64,000 nucleotides of DNA from Artemia franciscana. Taxonomy: Eukaryota; Arthropoda; Branchiopoda; Anostraca; Artemiidae. Location of the stretch: assembly GCF_032884065.1 (NCBI RefSeq), contig NC_088867.1:22264281-22328280 (forward strand), read 5' to 3'. Of the stretch, positions 10,613 through 20,269 are shown in pieces; position 1 is the first letter of the stretch; every line of letters starts with the position of its first letter. The notes below the pieces were generated by a model. The model did no database searches, was not told where the DNA came from, and saw only the letters and a list, made by a program, of their open reading frames with translations. Made by a program: the position numbers and the translations under genes.

Positions 10613-10804
10613 AACTACGTAAAACTTGCGAATATACAACATTCTTTGCTGTCCCATTGTCTTTGCATATAAATAGATTGTCAGGTTTACCGACTCTTGA
10701 ACATGCAACATATAATGGTCCATGGGAAAACAATCTGTATTCAGATCTATACCTCATGATTCTAATGATTGCCCTTGAGCTTTGTTGATGGTGATTGCTA
10801 ATCG
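10613..10804 (-). pseudogene. Helitron helicase C-terminal remnant, copy 2
   Basis: The same helicase tail as copy 1 on the opposite strand, with the same TGA after QSLES and the same lost base before [12 protein letters not shown]. It differs from copy 1 by only a few bases, so the two are recent copies of one already broken source. Confidence 0.85.
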
Positions 10805-12075
10805 ACCATTCCCTGTCCCGGTGTCCCGGTCGTCATTTATATCCCCCTGTTTCCCCCGGTGTCCCCGTTGTAGTTGTGTCCCTGTGTCCCGGTCGTCATT
10901 TATATTCCCTGTGTCCCGGTCGTCATTTGTATCCCGGTGTCCCGGTCTGTATATACATTCGTTTTTTAGTTTTGTTTTTCTCCTTTATTTTTTTCCTTTT
11001 TTTTTCTTTTTTAGCTTATTTAGATTTTTAGATTTTTTAGTTTTTTTATTAGTTTTTAGTTTTTTTTTCTTTTTAGTTTTTTTGTCCCGGTCGTCATTTA
11101 TATCCCCCTGTTTCCCCCGGTGTCCCCGTTGTAGTTGTGTCCCTGTGTCCCGGTCGTCATTTATATTCCCTGTGTCCCGGTCGTCATTTGTATCCCGGTG
11201 TACCGGTCTGTATATACATTCGTTTTTTAGTTTTGTTTTTCTCCTTTATTTTTTTCCTTTTTTTTCTTTTTTAGTTTATTTAGATTTTTAGATTTTTTTA
11301 GTTTTTTTATTAGTTTTTAGTTTTTTTTTCTTTTTAGTTTTTTTGTAGTTTTTACCTTCTTTTTAGTTTTGTTAGTTTTTTTTTTACTTATGTCCTGGTC
11401 GTCATTTATACTCCCTGTGTCCCGGTGCTTTGTTGATTGCTAATCGAACATTCCTTTTGTCCTGGTCGCTTTCTCTTTGAGTGTCGTCATTTATTTTTTT
11501 CTTTTTTAGTTCTTTTAGTTTTTACCTTTTTTAGTTTTTTTTAGTTTTTTAGATGAAAATTTTTTTTAGTTTTTTCCTTTTTTTCTTTTTAGTTTTTTAT
11601 TGGTTTTTACCTTTATTTTAGCTTATTTTTCAGTTTTTTCCTTTTTTTAGTTTTTTTTTATTTTTTTTTTTTTTTAGTTTTTTACCTTTTTTTAGTTTTT
11701 TTAGTTTTTTTAGTTTTTTTAGTTTTTTAGCTTTTTTACTTTTTTTTATTAGTTTTTAGTTTTTTTGTAGTTTTTGCCTTTTTTTAGTTTTTTCAGTTTT
11801 TTTTTTAGTTTTTTATTGGTTTTTACCTTTATAAAAAAACTAAAAAATCTAAAAATCTAAATAAGCTAAAAAAGAAAAAAAAAGGAAAAAAATAAAGGAG
11901 AAAAACAAAACTAAAAAACGAATGTATATACAGACCGGGACACCGGGATACAAATGACGACCGGGACACAGGGAATATAAATGACGACCGGGACACAGGG
12001 ACACAACTACAACGGGGACACCGGGGGAAACAGGGGGATGTAAATGACGACCGGGACACCGGGACAGGGAATGGT

Positions 12076-12266
12076 CGATTAGCAATCACCATCAACAAAG
12101 CTCAAGGGCAATCATTAGAATCATGAGGTATAGATCTGAATACAGATTGTTTTCCCATGGACCATTATATGTTGCATGTTCAAGAGTCGGTAAACCTGAC
12201 AATCTATTTATATGCAAAGACAATGGGACAGCAAAGAATGTTGTATATTCGCAAGTTTTACGTAGT
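12076..12266 (+). pseudogene. Helitron helicase C-terminal remnant, copy 3
   Basis: Same frame pattern as the other copies: [20 protein letters not shown], one-base frame change, [20 protein letters not shown]. Here the codons read GTAKN where copy 1 reads GTA and then a different base, one of the few copy-specific changes. Confidence 0.85.
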
Positions 12267-12271
12267 TAAAA

Positions 12272-12273
<2 letters not shown>

Positions 12274-12357
<84 letters not shown>
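12274..12357. repeat. (TA)n microsatellite, internal to Helitron copy 3
   Basis: About 42 TA units, half the length of the equivalent tract in copy 1, lying between the helicase remnant and the 3' end block. Confidence 0.96.
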
Positions 12358-12359
<2 letters not shown>

Positions 12360-12511
12360 ATATTCACAGGTGGGACATAGGGACACAACTACAATGGCGC
12401 GTAACTATTATGGCGCGTAACGACTTACGCGCGCGGGGGGGCTTGGGGGGGCGCGAAGCGCCCCCACCAACTAGGTGTTGGGGTGGCGCGAAGCGCCACC
12501 CCAACAGCTAG

Positions 12512-12578
12512 TATATATATATATATATATATATATACTAGTATAGTATATATATATATAGTATATATATATATATAG

Positions 12579-12609
<31 letters not shown>

Positions 12610-12648
12610 TATATATATATAGTATATATATATATATACTAGTAGCTA

Positions 12649-12691
<43 letters not shown>
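12512..12691. repeat. TA/TAG microsatellite between Helitron copies 3 and 4
   Basis: TA units are interrupted by AGTATA and ACTAGTA words, including ACTAGTAGCTAGTA near 12637-12650. The CTAG words within it look like scraps of Helitron ends embedded in the microsatellite. It is the centre of another inverted Helitron pair. Confidence 0.9.
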
Positions 12692-12692
<1 letters not shown>

Positions 12693-12848
12693 TAGCTGTT
12701 GGGGTGGCGCTTCGCGCCACCCCAACACCTAGTTGGAGGGGGCGCTTCGCGCCCCCCCCAAGCCCCCCCGCGCGCGTAAGTCGTTACGCGCCATATTAGT
12801 TACGCGCCATTGTAGTTGTGTCCCTATGTCCCACCTGTGAATATAGAT

Positions 12849-12850
<2 letters not shown>

Positions 12851-12926
<76 letters not shown>
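12851..12926. repeat. (TA)n microsatellite, internal to Helitron copy 4
   Basis: About 38 TA units at the position shared with the other copies. Confidence 0.95.
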
Positions 12927-12929
<3 letters not shown>

Positions 12930-12933
12930 TTTA

Positions 12934-13124
12934 ACTACGTAAAACTTGCGAATATACAACATTCTTTGCTGTCCCATTGTCTGTGCATATAAATAGATTG
13001 TCAGGTTTACCGACTCTTGAACATGCAACATATAATGGTCAATGGGAAAACAATCCGTATTCAGATCTATACCTCATGATTCTAATGATTGCCCTTGAGC
13101 TTTGTTGATGGTGATTGCTAATCG
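12934..13124 (-). pseudogene. Helitron helicase C-terminal remnant, copy 4
   Basis: The same broken helicase tail with the shared TGA and frame change, plus private substitutions: CATTGACC where the others have CATGGACC, and CGGATTG for CAGATTG. Slightly older or a separate lineage. Confidence 0.85.
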
Positions 13125-13914
13125 ACCATTCCCTGAGTCGCTATCGTCATTTATATATCCCCCTGTGCACCCCGGCGTCCTCTTTGTAGTTATGTCCCTG
13201 TGTCCCGGTCGTCATTTATATTCCCTGTGTTCCGGTCGTCATTTGTGTCCCGGTGTCCCAGTCTCTGATTTCTCTTATGTCCCGGTGTCCCGGTCGTCAT
13301 TTATATCCCCCTGTGCCCCCCGGCGTCCCCGTTGTAGTTGTGTCATTTATATTCCCTGTGTCCCGGTCGTCATCCCGGTATACATTCGTTTTTGAATTGG
13401 TATATGATGAAATAAATTTTTAATTTTTTCCCTTTTTTTCCTTTTAGTTTTTTTTTATTGGTTTTGACCTTTTTTTAGGTTTTTTAGTTTTTTTCTTTTT
13501 TCTTTTTAGTTTTTTTTTGAAGTTTTTATCTTTTTAGTTTTTTTATTTTTATTTATATTTTTTTAGTTTTCTTTTTCTCCTTTATTTTTCAGTTTTTTTC
13601 CTTTTTTTAGTTTTTTTTTTCTTTTTAGTTCTTTTAGTTTTTACCTTTTTTAGTTTTTTTTAGTTTTTTAGATGAAAATTTTTTTAGTTTTATTCCTTTT
13701 TTTCTTTTCAGTTTTTTATTGGTTTTTACCTTTTTTTTAGCTTTTTTAGTTTTTTTTCGTTTTTTCTTTTTACTTTTTTTTTTAGTTTTTATCTTTTTTA
13801 TTTTTTTTTATTTTTATTCTTAATTTTTTTTATTAGTTTTTATTTTTGTTTTTAGTTTTTGCCTTTTTTAGTTTTTTCAGTTTTTTTTTTAGTTTTTAGA
13901 TTTTTACCTTTTTT

Positions 13915-13991
13915 AGCCTAACCAGGATTTGAACCTGGGACCTTCATTCTCCGTTCTGACACCCTCTCTCACCGAGTGACTACTCCAGCAT
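13915..13991 (-). repeat. tRNA-like (SINE-head) module
   Basis: On the minus strand there is a perfect T-arm, CCAGGTTCAAATCCTGG, which contains the Pol III B-box GGTTCAAATCC. An A-box-like TAGTCACTCGGTGAGA lies about 45 bases upstream. The acceptor arms do not pair (the 3' arm is TTAGGCT with no complement at the 5' side) and no clean anticodon stem forms. It is therefore a tRNA pseudogene or SINE head, not a working tRNA. It is followed at once on its own strand by the A-rich CTAAAAAA array of Helitron copy 4. Confidence 0.5.
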
Positions 13992-14129
13992 GTTCATTTT
14001 GGTGTTTTAAATGGTATATTATTAACCAAATTAATGTGTTTTACAATATACTAAGCATCGTCATAACAAAAATGACGACAACTAATTTCATGACGTCAGT
14101 AAACACAGAAATTAAGTTCTGAAATTAAG

Positions 14130-14466
14130 TCATGATATTAGTTGCCGTCATTTTTGCTTTGACGGTGACGTCATTCAAGTTATATAAGACATATGTTCAC
14201 GTAGAAATCTATTAATGTTTGAGTTTACAATGACTGATGAAGATGCTCAAAGAGTCTATGCCAAAAAACTTGCTGCTGATAGAGAAAGTCAGAAAAGAAA
14301 GCGTGCCGAGGAACTATCAGCAGCAAGTTTTTTGGCATAGACTCTTTGAGCATCTTCATCAGTCATTGTAAACTTAAACATTAATAGATTTCTACGTGAA
14401 CATATGTCTTATATAACTTGAATGACGTCACCGTCAAAGCAAAAATGACGACAACTAATTTCATGA
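14130..14466. mobile_element. Palindrome built from a Helitron 5' gene region
   Basis: The left arm (14130-14282) and right arm (14314-14466) are near-perfect reverse complements of about 153 bp around a 31-base loop. Each arm holds a TATA box (GTTATATAAGACATATG), a short leader, an ATG and the first codons of a Helitron protein. Only the left arm plus loop reads beyond the first 18 codons. An inverted duplication of the 5' end of an autonomous relative is the simplest origin. A transcript across it would form a long hairpin. Confidence 0.8.
14230..14340 (+). pseudogene. Helitron protein N-terminal fragment
   Basis: The 36-codon frame starts MTDEDAQRVYAKKLAADRES and continues QKRKRAEE. This is the charged A-x-x-R-x-x-x-x-R-A-E-E pattern found at the start of Rep/helicase proteins of Helitrons. 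The frame then turns into the antisense of its own start and stops at 14338-14340. A TATAA lies about 50 bp upstream. It shows that an autonomous family member existed nearby, but this fragment cannot make a functional protein. Confidence 0.6.
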
Positions 14467-14545
14467 CGTCAGCCGACACAGAAACATGACGTCACCTGAC
14501 AACTAATTTCATGACGTCAGCCGACACAACATGACGTCATGACGT

Positions 14546-15547
14546 CAGCCAACCCACACAAGCGTCGATGGGGAAGTCCTGTTGTTGTTTTTCTGTATTT
14601 TAGATAAGTGCCTGTTTTCATGTTTTGTTTTCATATGAGACCGAGTGGTCTTTCACTTGTCTACCCTCTTGTACAGGGTTGTACGCAGGGGGGGGGGGTG
14701 ACTGCTTAAGAAACCCCAAATTTTCTGAATTCCATGCTAGCATTAGACGGTTTTGTTAATTCTACTTGCTATTCACTGTTATAGGTGATATACTATTGTT
14801 TTTTTGTGTGGGTTCCTCTAAAATTATCCCTTGATGTGTCCCTTCTCGTAGGGGTACATTGTGACTAATTATTCATCTAAAACTATGGGAAACCATTAAG
14901 ACACGGTCACTGAATTGGTCTCTGAAAGAAAAGGCTTGAAAAACTACGGGCTGAATCACGCATCTAAGTATCTAGGACGTAAATAGGTATCTCTAAAACT
15001 ACGTATCTAGGAATAAATACCTTTAAACAAACACAACTGTATATATATATATTGAAAGTTAAATTAATTCCCTCAAATGCTGGGACTTGTGTTTGTTTTC
15101 TTTAGTTCTTCCAGCAATTTCACTCCTATAAAGGCAAGAAGTTCCACGTTTATTGACTAAAACCCATCACAAAGACAGACTTGCGCTTGGGTTCCTATAC
15201 GTACAAAAATAAAGGGAAAAGCTCTGCGAAAGAGCTCTTAAGTTCATCAAATAAGTTCAAACAAGTTCAAATGAAGTTCAAAAATGTCACCACTTTTGAG
15301 TTATTGCAACCAAAGTGAGTGTCGGAAAGAATTATGTCTTAGTATTTATGTAATACTAAAGTATTAGTAATGCTACTAATAATAATATTACTATAATATT
15401 ATATAATGCAAATCATATAATTTTTATAATACAATTAATAATATTATACTATTATAATACAATTAATGATATTATGTAAAACTACTAGTAATACTAGTAT
15501 AATTAAAATTAATAGTATGAACTGGCTCAATTATTGACAAAATAAAA
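14546..15547. other. Unassigned intronic sequence
   Basis: No coding signal. It has a G-run at 14691-14699, a short (TA)n at 15040-15052, and TAATATTA-rich sequence at 15340-15520 with several short palindromes such as ACTAGTAATACTAGT. Confidence 0.5.
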
Positions 15548-15778
15548 CAGTATAAACGCCATCTGACGTTTGAAGACACTTAAAAAAATTTTCATTTTAA
15601 TAATAAGAATAATTGATTTAATTAGTTTAAGTGGTAATTTAAGGTAGTAATAAGTTTGTGATCTCACTTTCTGACAAAAAATGATTACATAGCTTGAAAA
15701 AATACCAAGTTTTACTAAGCGCTAAATAGCGTTGATATTTTTTTTTTGTCGATATAGCGTCAGTCCACACTCTTATAA
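15548..15778. mobile_element. Foldback MITE, ATAAGAGTGG family, copy 2
   Basis: A decayed left arm (TATAAACGCCATCTGACGTT, TGAAGACACTT) is matched by a right arm running ACCAAGTTTTACTAAGCGCT, AATAGCGTTGATA, GTCGATATAGCG and ending CCACACTCTTATAA. The right end is 56 bp upstream of the acceptor of the terminal exon, so the MITE probably overlaps the branch-point region of that intron. Confidence 0.65.
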
Positions 15779-15834
15779 ACTATTGTACTCTTTAGCACGA
15801 GCCTTTGAATTCATTCTTGATGTTTTTTTTTTAG

Positions 15835-17027
15835 AAGAGGAGAGGGAGCGAAGGAGGGATACAATACAACAGGAAACAGTTGGGTTCCCAGTTGGCTCTC
15901 CTTCCAAACATAAAAAGAAGCGTAGGCCAAGGTCGCCCTCAACTGTTGAGAATGCTGAAGGTAGCGCCGGTCAATTGGCGAGTCCATGGGGAAAACTTGG
16001 GTCTGAAGAAAGAGGGATTGATGAAAGAACTCGGTCCGCTTCCAATGATGGGTATAAGTCACGTCGTAAAGCGAAGAATGAGAATAGATACAAATCACGC
16101 ACATCTAAAAAGGATTTGGGAGCTGAAAGCAAGCAATCAAGACGCAAATGGGTGGAGCCTGAAAGTGTTAGTGTATTGACAGTAGCCCGTCATCTAAGCA
16201 CAGTTGACGATCATCTTGGCTCTCTCGCGCCCAAAATTACTTCAATTTTTTCGAGGGTTGTTGCCTTAGAGGGTGAAAGTGTGGGAAGTTCAAATAAACT
16301 CTTAGACGATAATTCAGTTAGGATTGCACTCGACATGGCCAAAGAAAAATGTATTGCCCTCTTGGACATCGACAGCTTGGAAAAAAAGTCCAAAAAGCGA
16401 ATGGAGAAAGCTATTCAACTTGTCGAAGCATTAAATTTTAAATTCCCTGTGAAATCCTCAATGCCATCTATCCCATTGTTTAACCACACAATTGACAATC
16501 ATTATTTTTCCCAGATCGTTGCTGACATTATAGTTTCATCTGGTCGACCAAGCCTATCTGATAACGAATTACAAAGTATAATCGTTAGACTTTTACCGAC
16601 TGCCAGCAAAATATGCAGCTTGTCGAGTGACCAACTTGAAGTAGTGTCAACCACTAATGCACTACCCGTAATGACCACAAATGCCAGTGTTGTTTCAAGT
16701 ACCTCGCAAGAACTACCTGATACCCCAGAGAACTGTTGCTCCCCGGAATCTTTGTTTGATGAATTGAGTGTGAATCGCCTCTCTCCAACTTTGTCTCCCG
16801 TATCAGCTACGTCAAAAGCTCCAGCTACTGACTTCTACTGGCTCCTGCCAGAACTGGAGCCGCAATTTCCACAGCCAGAGCTTTTGGTTGAATTTGAATC
16901 TACCTTTGGCTCTCAAGTTCTACCCTGTGAATCTAGTCCTCAAGATCTGTGTCCTTCCATTCCTGATAACTATCGCTACTTCAACCAGGGAAAATCAGGC
17001 TCTGAGGATCTTACGTATTCAAGTTAA
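15835..17027 (+). CDS. Terminal coding exon of host gene; unrecognised, probably nuclear protein
   Basis: The acceptor is a poly-T tract ending TTTAG at 15834, and the exon is open from 15835 to TAA at 17025-17027 (397 residues). An open frame extends 34 codons into the intron, but its hydrophobic Phe-rich text reads the poly-T tract and is not coding. The start EEERERRRD joins in frame to the 6329 exon. By residue of this exon: 1-110 are basic, Ser/Arg/Lys-rich, with an NLS-like KHKKKRRPRSP near 25-36. About 125-270 look like a helical folded domain (VSVLTVARHLSTVDDHLGSL onward, with LDMAKEKCIALLDI, KKSKKRMEKAIQLVEALNF, YFSQIVADIIV and LQSIIVRLLP). The rest is Ser/Thr/Pro-rich and acidic. 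No catalytic motif is seen. The layout suggests a nuclear or RNA-processing scaffold; I cannot name the family. A possible AATAAA lies at 17645-17650. Confidence 0.8.
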
Positions 17028-19183
17028 AGGCGCTCGAAACACTCCACTTAACGGATCGAATAGACGCAGTGTTTTTCAGCAAAAATAGCTGTATTTCGTT
17101 ATAACTGGACCATTTTACGTCGTCTTATAGTCTTGTTTTCTTGGTAAATGCTTGTTTTAAGTGTTTTTAATGCTCATGTATTCAATCCCTCCCCCCGAAA
17201 TTGTTTCATGCAGGCAAATTTTTATGTGTTTTTGAAATTGTTTTTGTAAAGTTCCGTCCCCCACCCGAGCCAAAATCCTGGCTACGGTTTTGTTTGATGC
17301 ACAGATATTGTTTTTAGGTATTTCTGTGTCTATTATTTTTTTTGGGGGGGGGTCTGCCAGCTGTATTTTTACTAGGGGTTGTGGGCAGATTTGCTTGAGA
17401 TAGTACTTTTATAATTTTGAGAAAAATTATCGCTTTTAATTTTCATAGTGGGGTAATTTGTGCTTTTTACAAACAAAATCGCAGTCTCTAGTTACCTAAG
17501 AACAATGGTAAGAAAGAGAGAAAAGAAATGTTGTCGCAAAAAGAAAATTTTGCCATGAATTTTTTCTGATGTATTGGTTTATATCTGGGACAATTCAACA
17601 AGAGAAGAAGAGGAAAACTATAAAAAAAGATTAATAGTAGAAATAATAAAAGATAATAACAAATTATTCAAACTGATGACTCAAATATTCGACTTAAGAA
17701 TTTGAATTTTTTTTTTTAATGACAAGTCTGTGAAAATATCTTTTGTAAAAGGTAGAAGCTCGTTAAATCTCGCTTGAAATTCTTTCAAAAATTTGAATTT
17801 TTTGCTACGACATTGTTGTTTCTTTTTTGAAAGAAGTCATCTTGCCTTGTACGACCGTATCGTCGACCAAATGCTACTTCTGCTTATCAGGGATTGAACA
17901 GTTTGTCGTTCTCTTCACTTGTTGTTGTTTTGTTTTTGTTTCATTTATCGCGATTCAAGTTTGTCTCTGTTATTTAACTGTTAGTAGTTACAAAAAAACC
18001 GTTCATTATTTGGCTCATTGATATATAAGGCTATATTAGACATAAGAGACTCATCTCAATTGGATTACAGTATTTATTGAAGCCATCTGTTGTGTCACTT
18101 TAACGACAGGTTTAGTTATACCGGTAGCTTTAAGTAATTGTGGCATGTATGGTTTTGAACGAATAAGGTTGTGTTACTCCTTGATTCTTCTCCTTCTTCT
18201 CTGAAAATCTATTTTGAGGAATTGGAGCTTTGCATAATAAGGCATTAATGAAGTTATGTACTGTAACCACTTAAGTTGTTTTAATGAGGTTTTTGCTAGG
18301 TTAACTTAAGTTAGTGAGATTAGATGGATTAGATGGCTCATCTTATTCAGTGGCTCAATTATGTGGCTCATTTTATTCCGGAGCAAGGTCAATGGTCTCT
18401 TGATTTTGAGTAGTGGTATTTCAAAAGGCGTTGTGTTCCAAAAAACGAATTGTTTGTAAGATTATAAAAATTAAAGAACGTCTTAAGGGTTGTCTCAACG
18501 GTTATAAAAGAACATAGTTTTTCCAACGGATTTCTATGTTACTATTCAAGATATAATAATAGTGTTATAGTAACAAAATTGAAATCCCAAATATTCATGT
18601 GAGTAAGAAAAGAATATAACTCGTTTATAGAAAAAAAATTAATCTGTATAACATGAGAACCAAATACCGGAATAAACTTATTCAGTTTGAGAGGGTTGGT
18701 AGTGAATCTACGTTTTAAGCAGCTTTTACACTACTTGCTTAATCTTCTATGCAAAGTGGTTGTTACATTTTGTTAAGCATCAACTTTCATAGTTAAAACA
18801 TTCCTTTCACACAAGGCTACCAAAAAACTCAAAATACCATCATCATTTTCGTCTAAAATCATCACAATCAACTCATGGAAACTTTTCAAAAATGGAAAAT
18901 GTGGGAGTGGAGATGGGGATTCAAGCTCTGATGGAGCGTGAAAAGCTTTCGGGGAAAATTTTGTTGGTTTATGTTCAAGATTCATTTGCTGCCCATCCAT
19001 GGACTCCATTTAGGGAATCCCTCAAATTCAATGTTGACTGTTTCATTACATAGCATGGCGTAAAATTCGTACCGTAAAATTTTACGGAGAGTTCGAGTCT
19101 AATTGGAGCTGTCTTTGGTGAGACTTGGCTCAAGTGGTTGTGGTGTCCTCTAGATATTACATATTTACATAGAATTCAGATTC
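17028..19183 (+). other. 3' UTR and downstream sequence of the host gene
   Basis: No further coding exon is recognised. Poly-C and poly-G words around 17180-17360 (CCCTCCCCCCGAAATTG, then a G-run at 17344) resemble the dispersed AAGGCCG repeat. The candidate polyadenylation signal AATAAA is at 17645. The remaining AT-rich sequence has no visible structure. Confidence 0.45.
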
Positions 19184-19292
<109 letters not shown>

Positions 19293-19676
19293 ATATTTAT
19301 CAAATTTCAAATAATAAACACATTAATAAATCTCATCCAGCAATGTGAACTCAAAATAAATATATTTCTCTTGTTTGAATAATTAATAATTTTTCTATTA
19401 TGTTAAAAGCAATTTGTTTTACATCTTGAACAATTTTTTGTTCGTTTTCATATTAACGCGGGGCCCTTTAAAATGCGGGGTCCGATTGGGGCCAATTGCC
19501 TTTTATCCGGCCCTGTCCATGGTAGGGGGTGAAATTTGTTCCGTAAGTTCATAAAGCTATGTAAAGGTCTAATATTTACTATAGTGGTAGGTTCGACGGC
19601 GTTGTGGGAAAGACCACTACAATAAATGCCACAACATTTTTTCTTTACCACTGCCATCTATAGCATGAATGAAACT

Positions 19677-19987
19677 AAGAAACATTCTAATTGAGACATT
19701 TACTTTGTCAATGAAGATAGTATAGTGAAGCTATGGAAACTTCACCGATCCAAGTTATCAGCTCTAGCAGATACCGTTGTGTTAGTTTGATGTGTTAGTT
19801 TTTGATCAAAAGTAAGAAACATTCTAATTGAGATATGTACCTCCTCAAGGAGGATAGTATAGTGAAGTCGTGGAAATTTCACTGGTGTATGTTATCGCAA
19901 ATACGGTTGTGCTAAGAAAAAATACATTTGTAAGTTCAGTTTTAACACAGTTGATAGCAAATACGGTTGTGTTAAGAAAAATTATAT
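19677..19987 (+). repeat. Degenerate tandem duplication, ~136-bp period
   Basis: AAGAAACATTCTAATTGAGA starts at 19677 and again at 19813. Both are followed by GATAGTATAGTGAAG, then a TGGAAA-TTCAC word, then a GTTAT-GC..ATAC-GTTGTG word. A third partial unit with GCAAATACGGTTGTG starts near 19955. No coding content. Confidence 0.7.
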
Positions 19988-20124
19988 TTGGAAGTTTTAA
20001 TACAGTTTTCTTTTGTAAAACGATTTTCAGTGTATATAGTAAGCATAGGAAAAATAGGGTAAAGGTTCATGGCTTCTTTAGGGGGCATTTCACGTTTTCT
20101 TGAGCTACCTTGCTGTTGTGTCTT

Positions 20125-20269
20125 GCTCATATAGCTCTCTACTTATTTTATATGCATTTCAATGTCATCATTTCATTTTCTCATGTGCTCGTATAGCTCA
20201 TATAGTATGTGCTCATATAGCTCTCTACTTATAGAATATGCATTTCAATGTCATCACTTCATTTTCTTA
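20125..20269 (+). repeat. Tandem duplication, 86-bp period
   Basis: GCTCATATAGCTCTCTACTT followed by ATATGCATTTCAATGTCATC and TTCATTTTCT occurs at 20125-20181 and 20211-20269 with few differences. Between them a GCTCGTATAGCTCATATAGT spacer repeats the first word again. Confidence 0.8.

Larger units (their letters stand above)
11830..12511 (+). mobile_element. Helitron copy 3, 5'-truncated
   Basis: It begins inside the A-rich array (AAAAAAACTAAAAAATCTAA). Then come one minisatellite block (11930-12065), the helicase remnant (12076-12266), (TA)n (12274-12357), the GGCGCGTAAC block and both 3' hairpins, and CTAG at 12508-12511 followed by T. It joins copy 2 head to head at ~11830. The hairpin pair is complete, unlike copy 2. 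Confidence 0.75.
12692..13913 (-). mobile_element. Helitron copy 4, inverted
   Basis: CTAG is at 12692-12695, the terminal hairpin at 12698-12726 and the second hairpin just inside. Then come the TACGCGCC block, (TA)n 12851-12926, the helicase remnant 13124-12934, a minisatellite that is more diverged than in the other copies (13135-13390), and a T-rich array up to ~13913. No TC 5' terminus is found there. The next sequence is a tRNA-like module and then Helitron 5' coding sequence, which may belong to the same element. Confidence 0.7.
14080..14545. promoter_or_regulatory. Cluster of TGACGTCA palindromes
   Basis: TGACGTCA occurs about eight times here, often as CATGACGTCAG followed by CCGACACA or CCAACCCACA. 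It overlaps and extends beyond the palindrome at 14130-14466. The same octamer is in the 5' module of copies 1 and 5. It is the binding core for CREB/ATF bZIP factors. Whether it drives transcription of the Helitron gene is an inference. Confidence 0.5.

Noticed and set aside
13915-13991. Functional tRNA gene
   Set aside because: The T-arm is perfect but the acceptor stem does not pair and no regular anticodon arm forms.
15732-15834. ATG-initiated start of the 431-codon frame at 15735
   Set aside because: The first 34 codons run through a MITE arm and a poly-T acceptor tract; the exon most likely starts at 15835.
15811-16393. Minus-strand and alternative-frame open frames overlapping the terminal exon
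   Set aside because: Shadows of the 15835-17027 coding frame, which has the splice acceptor and continuity with the upstream exons.
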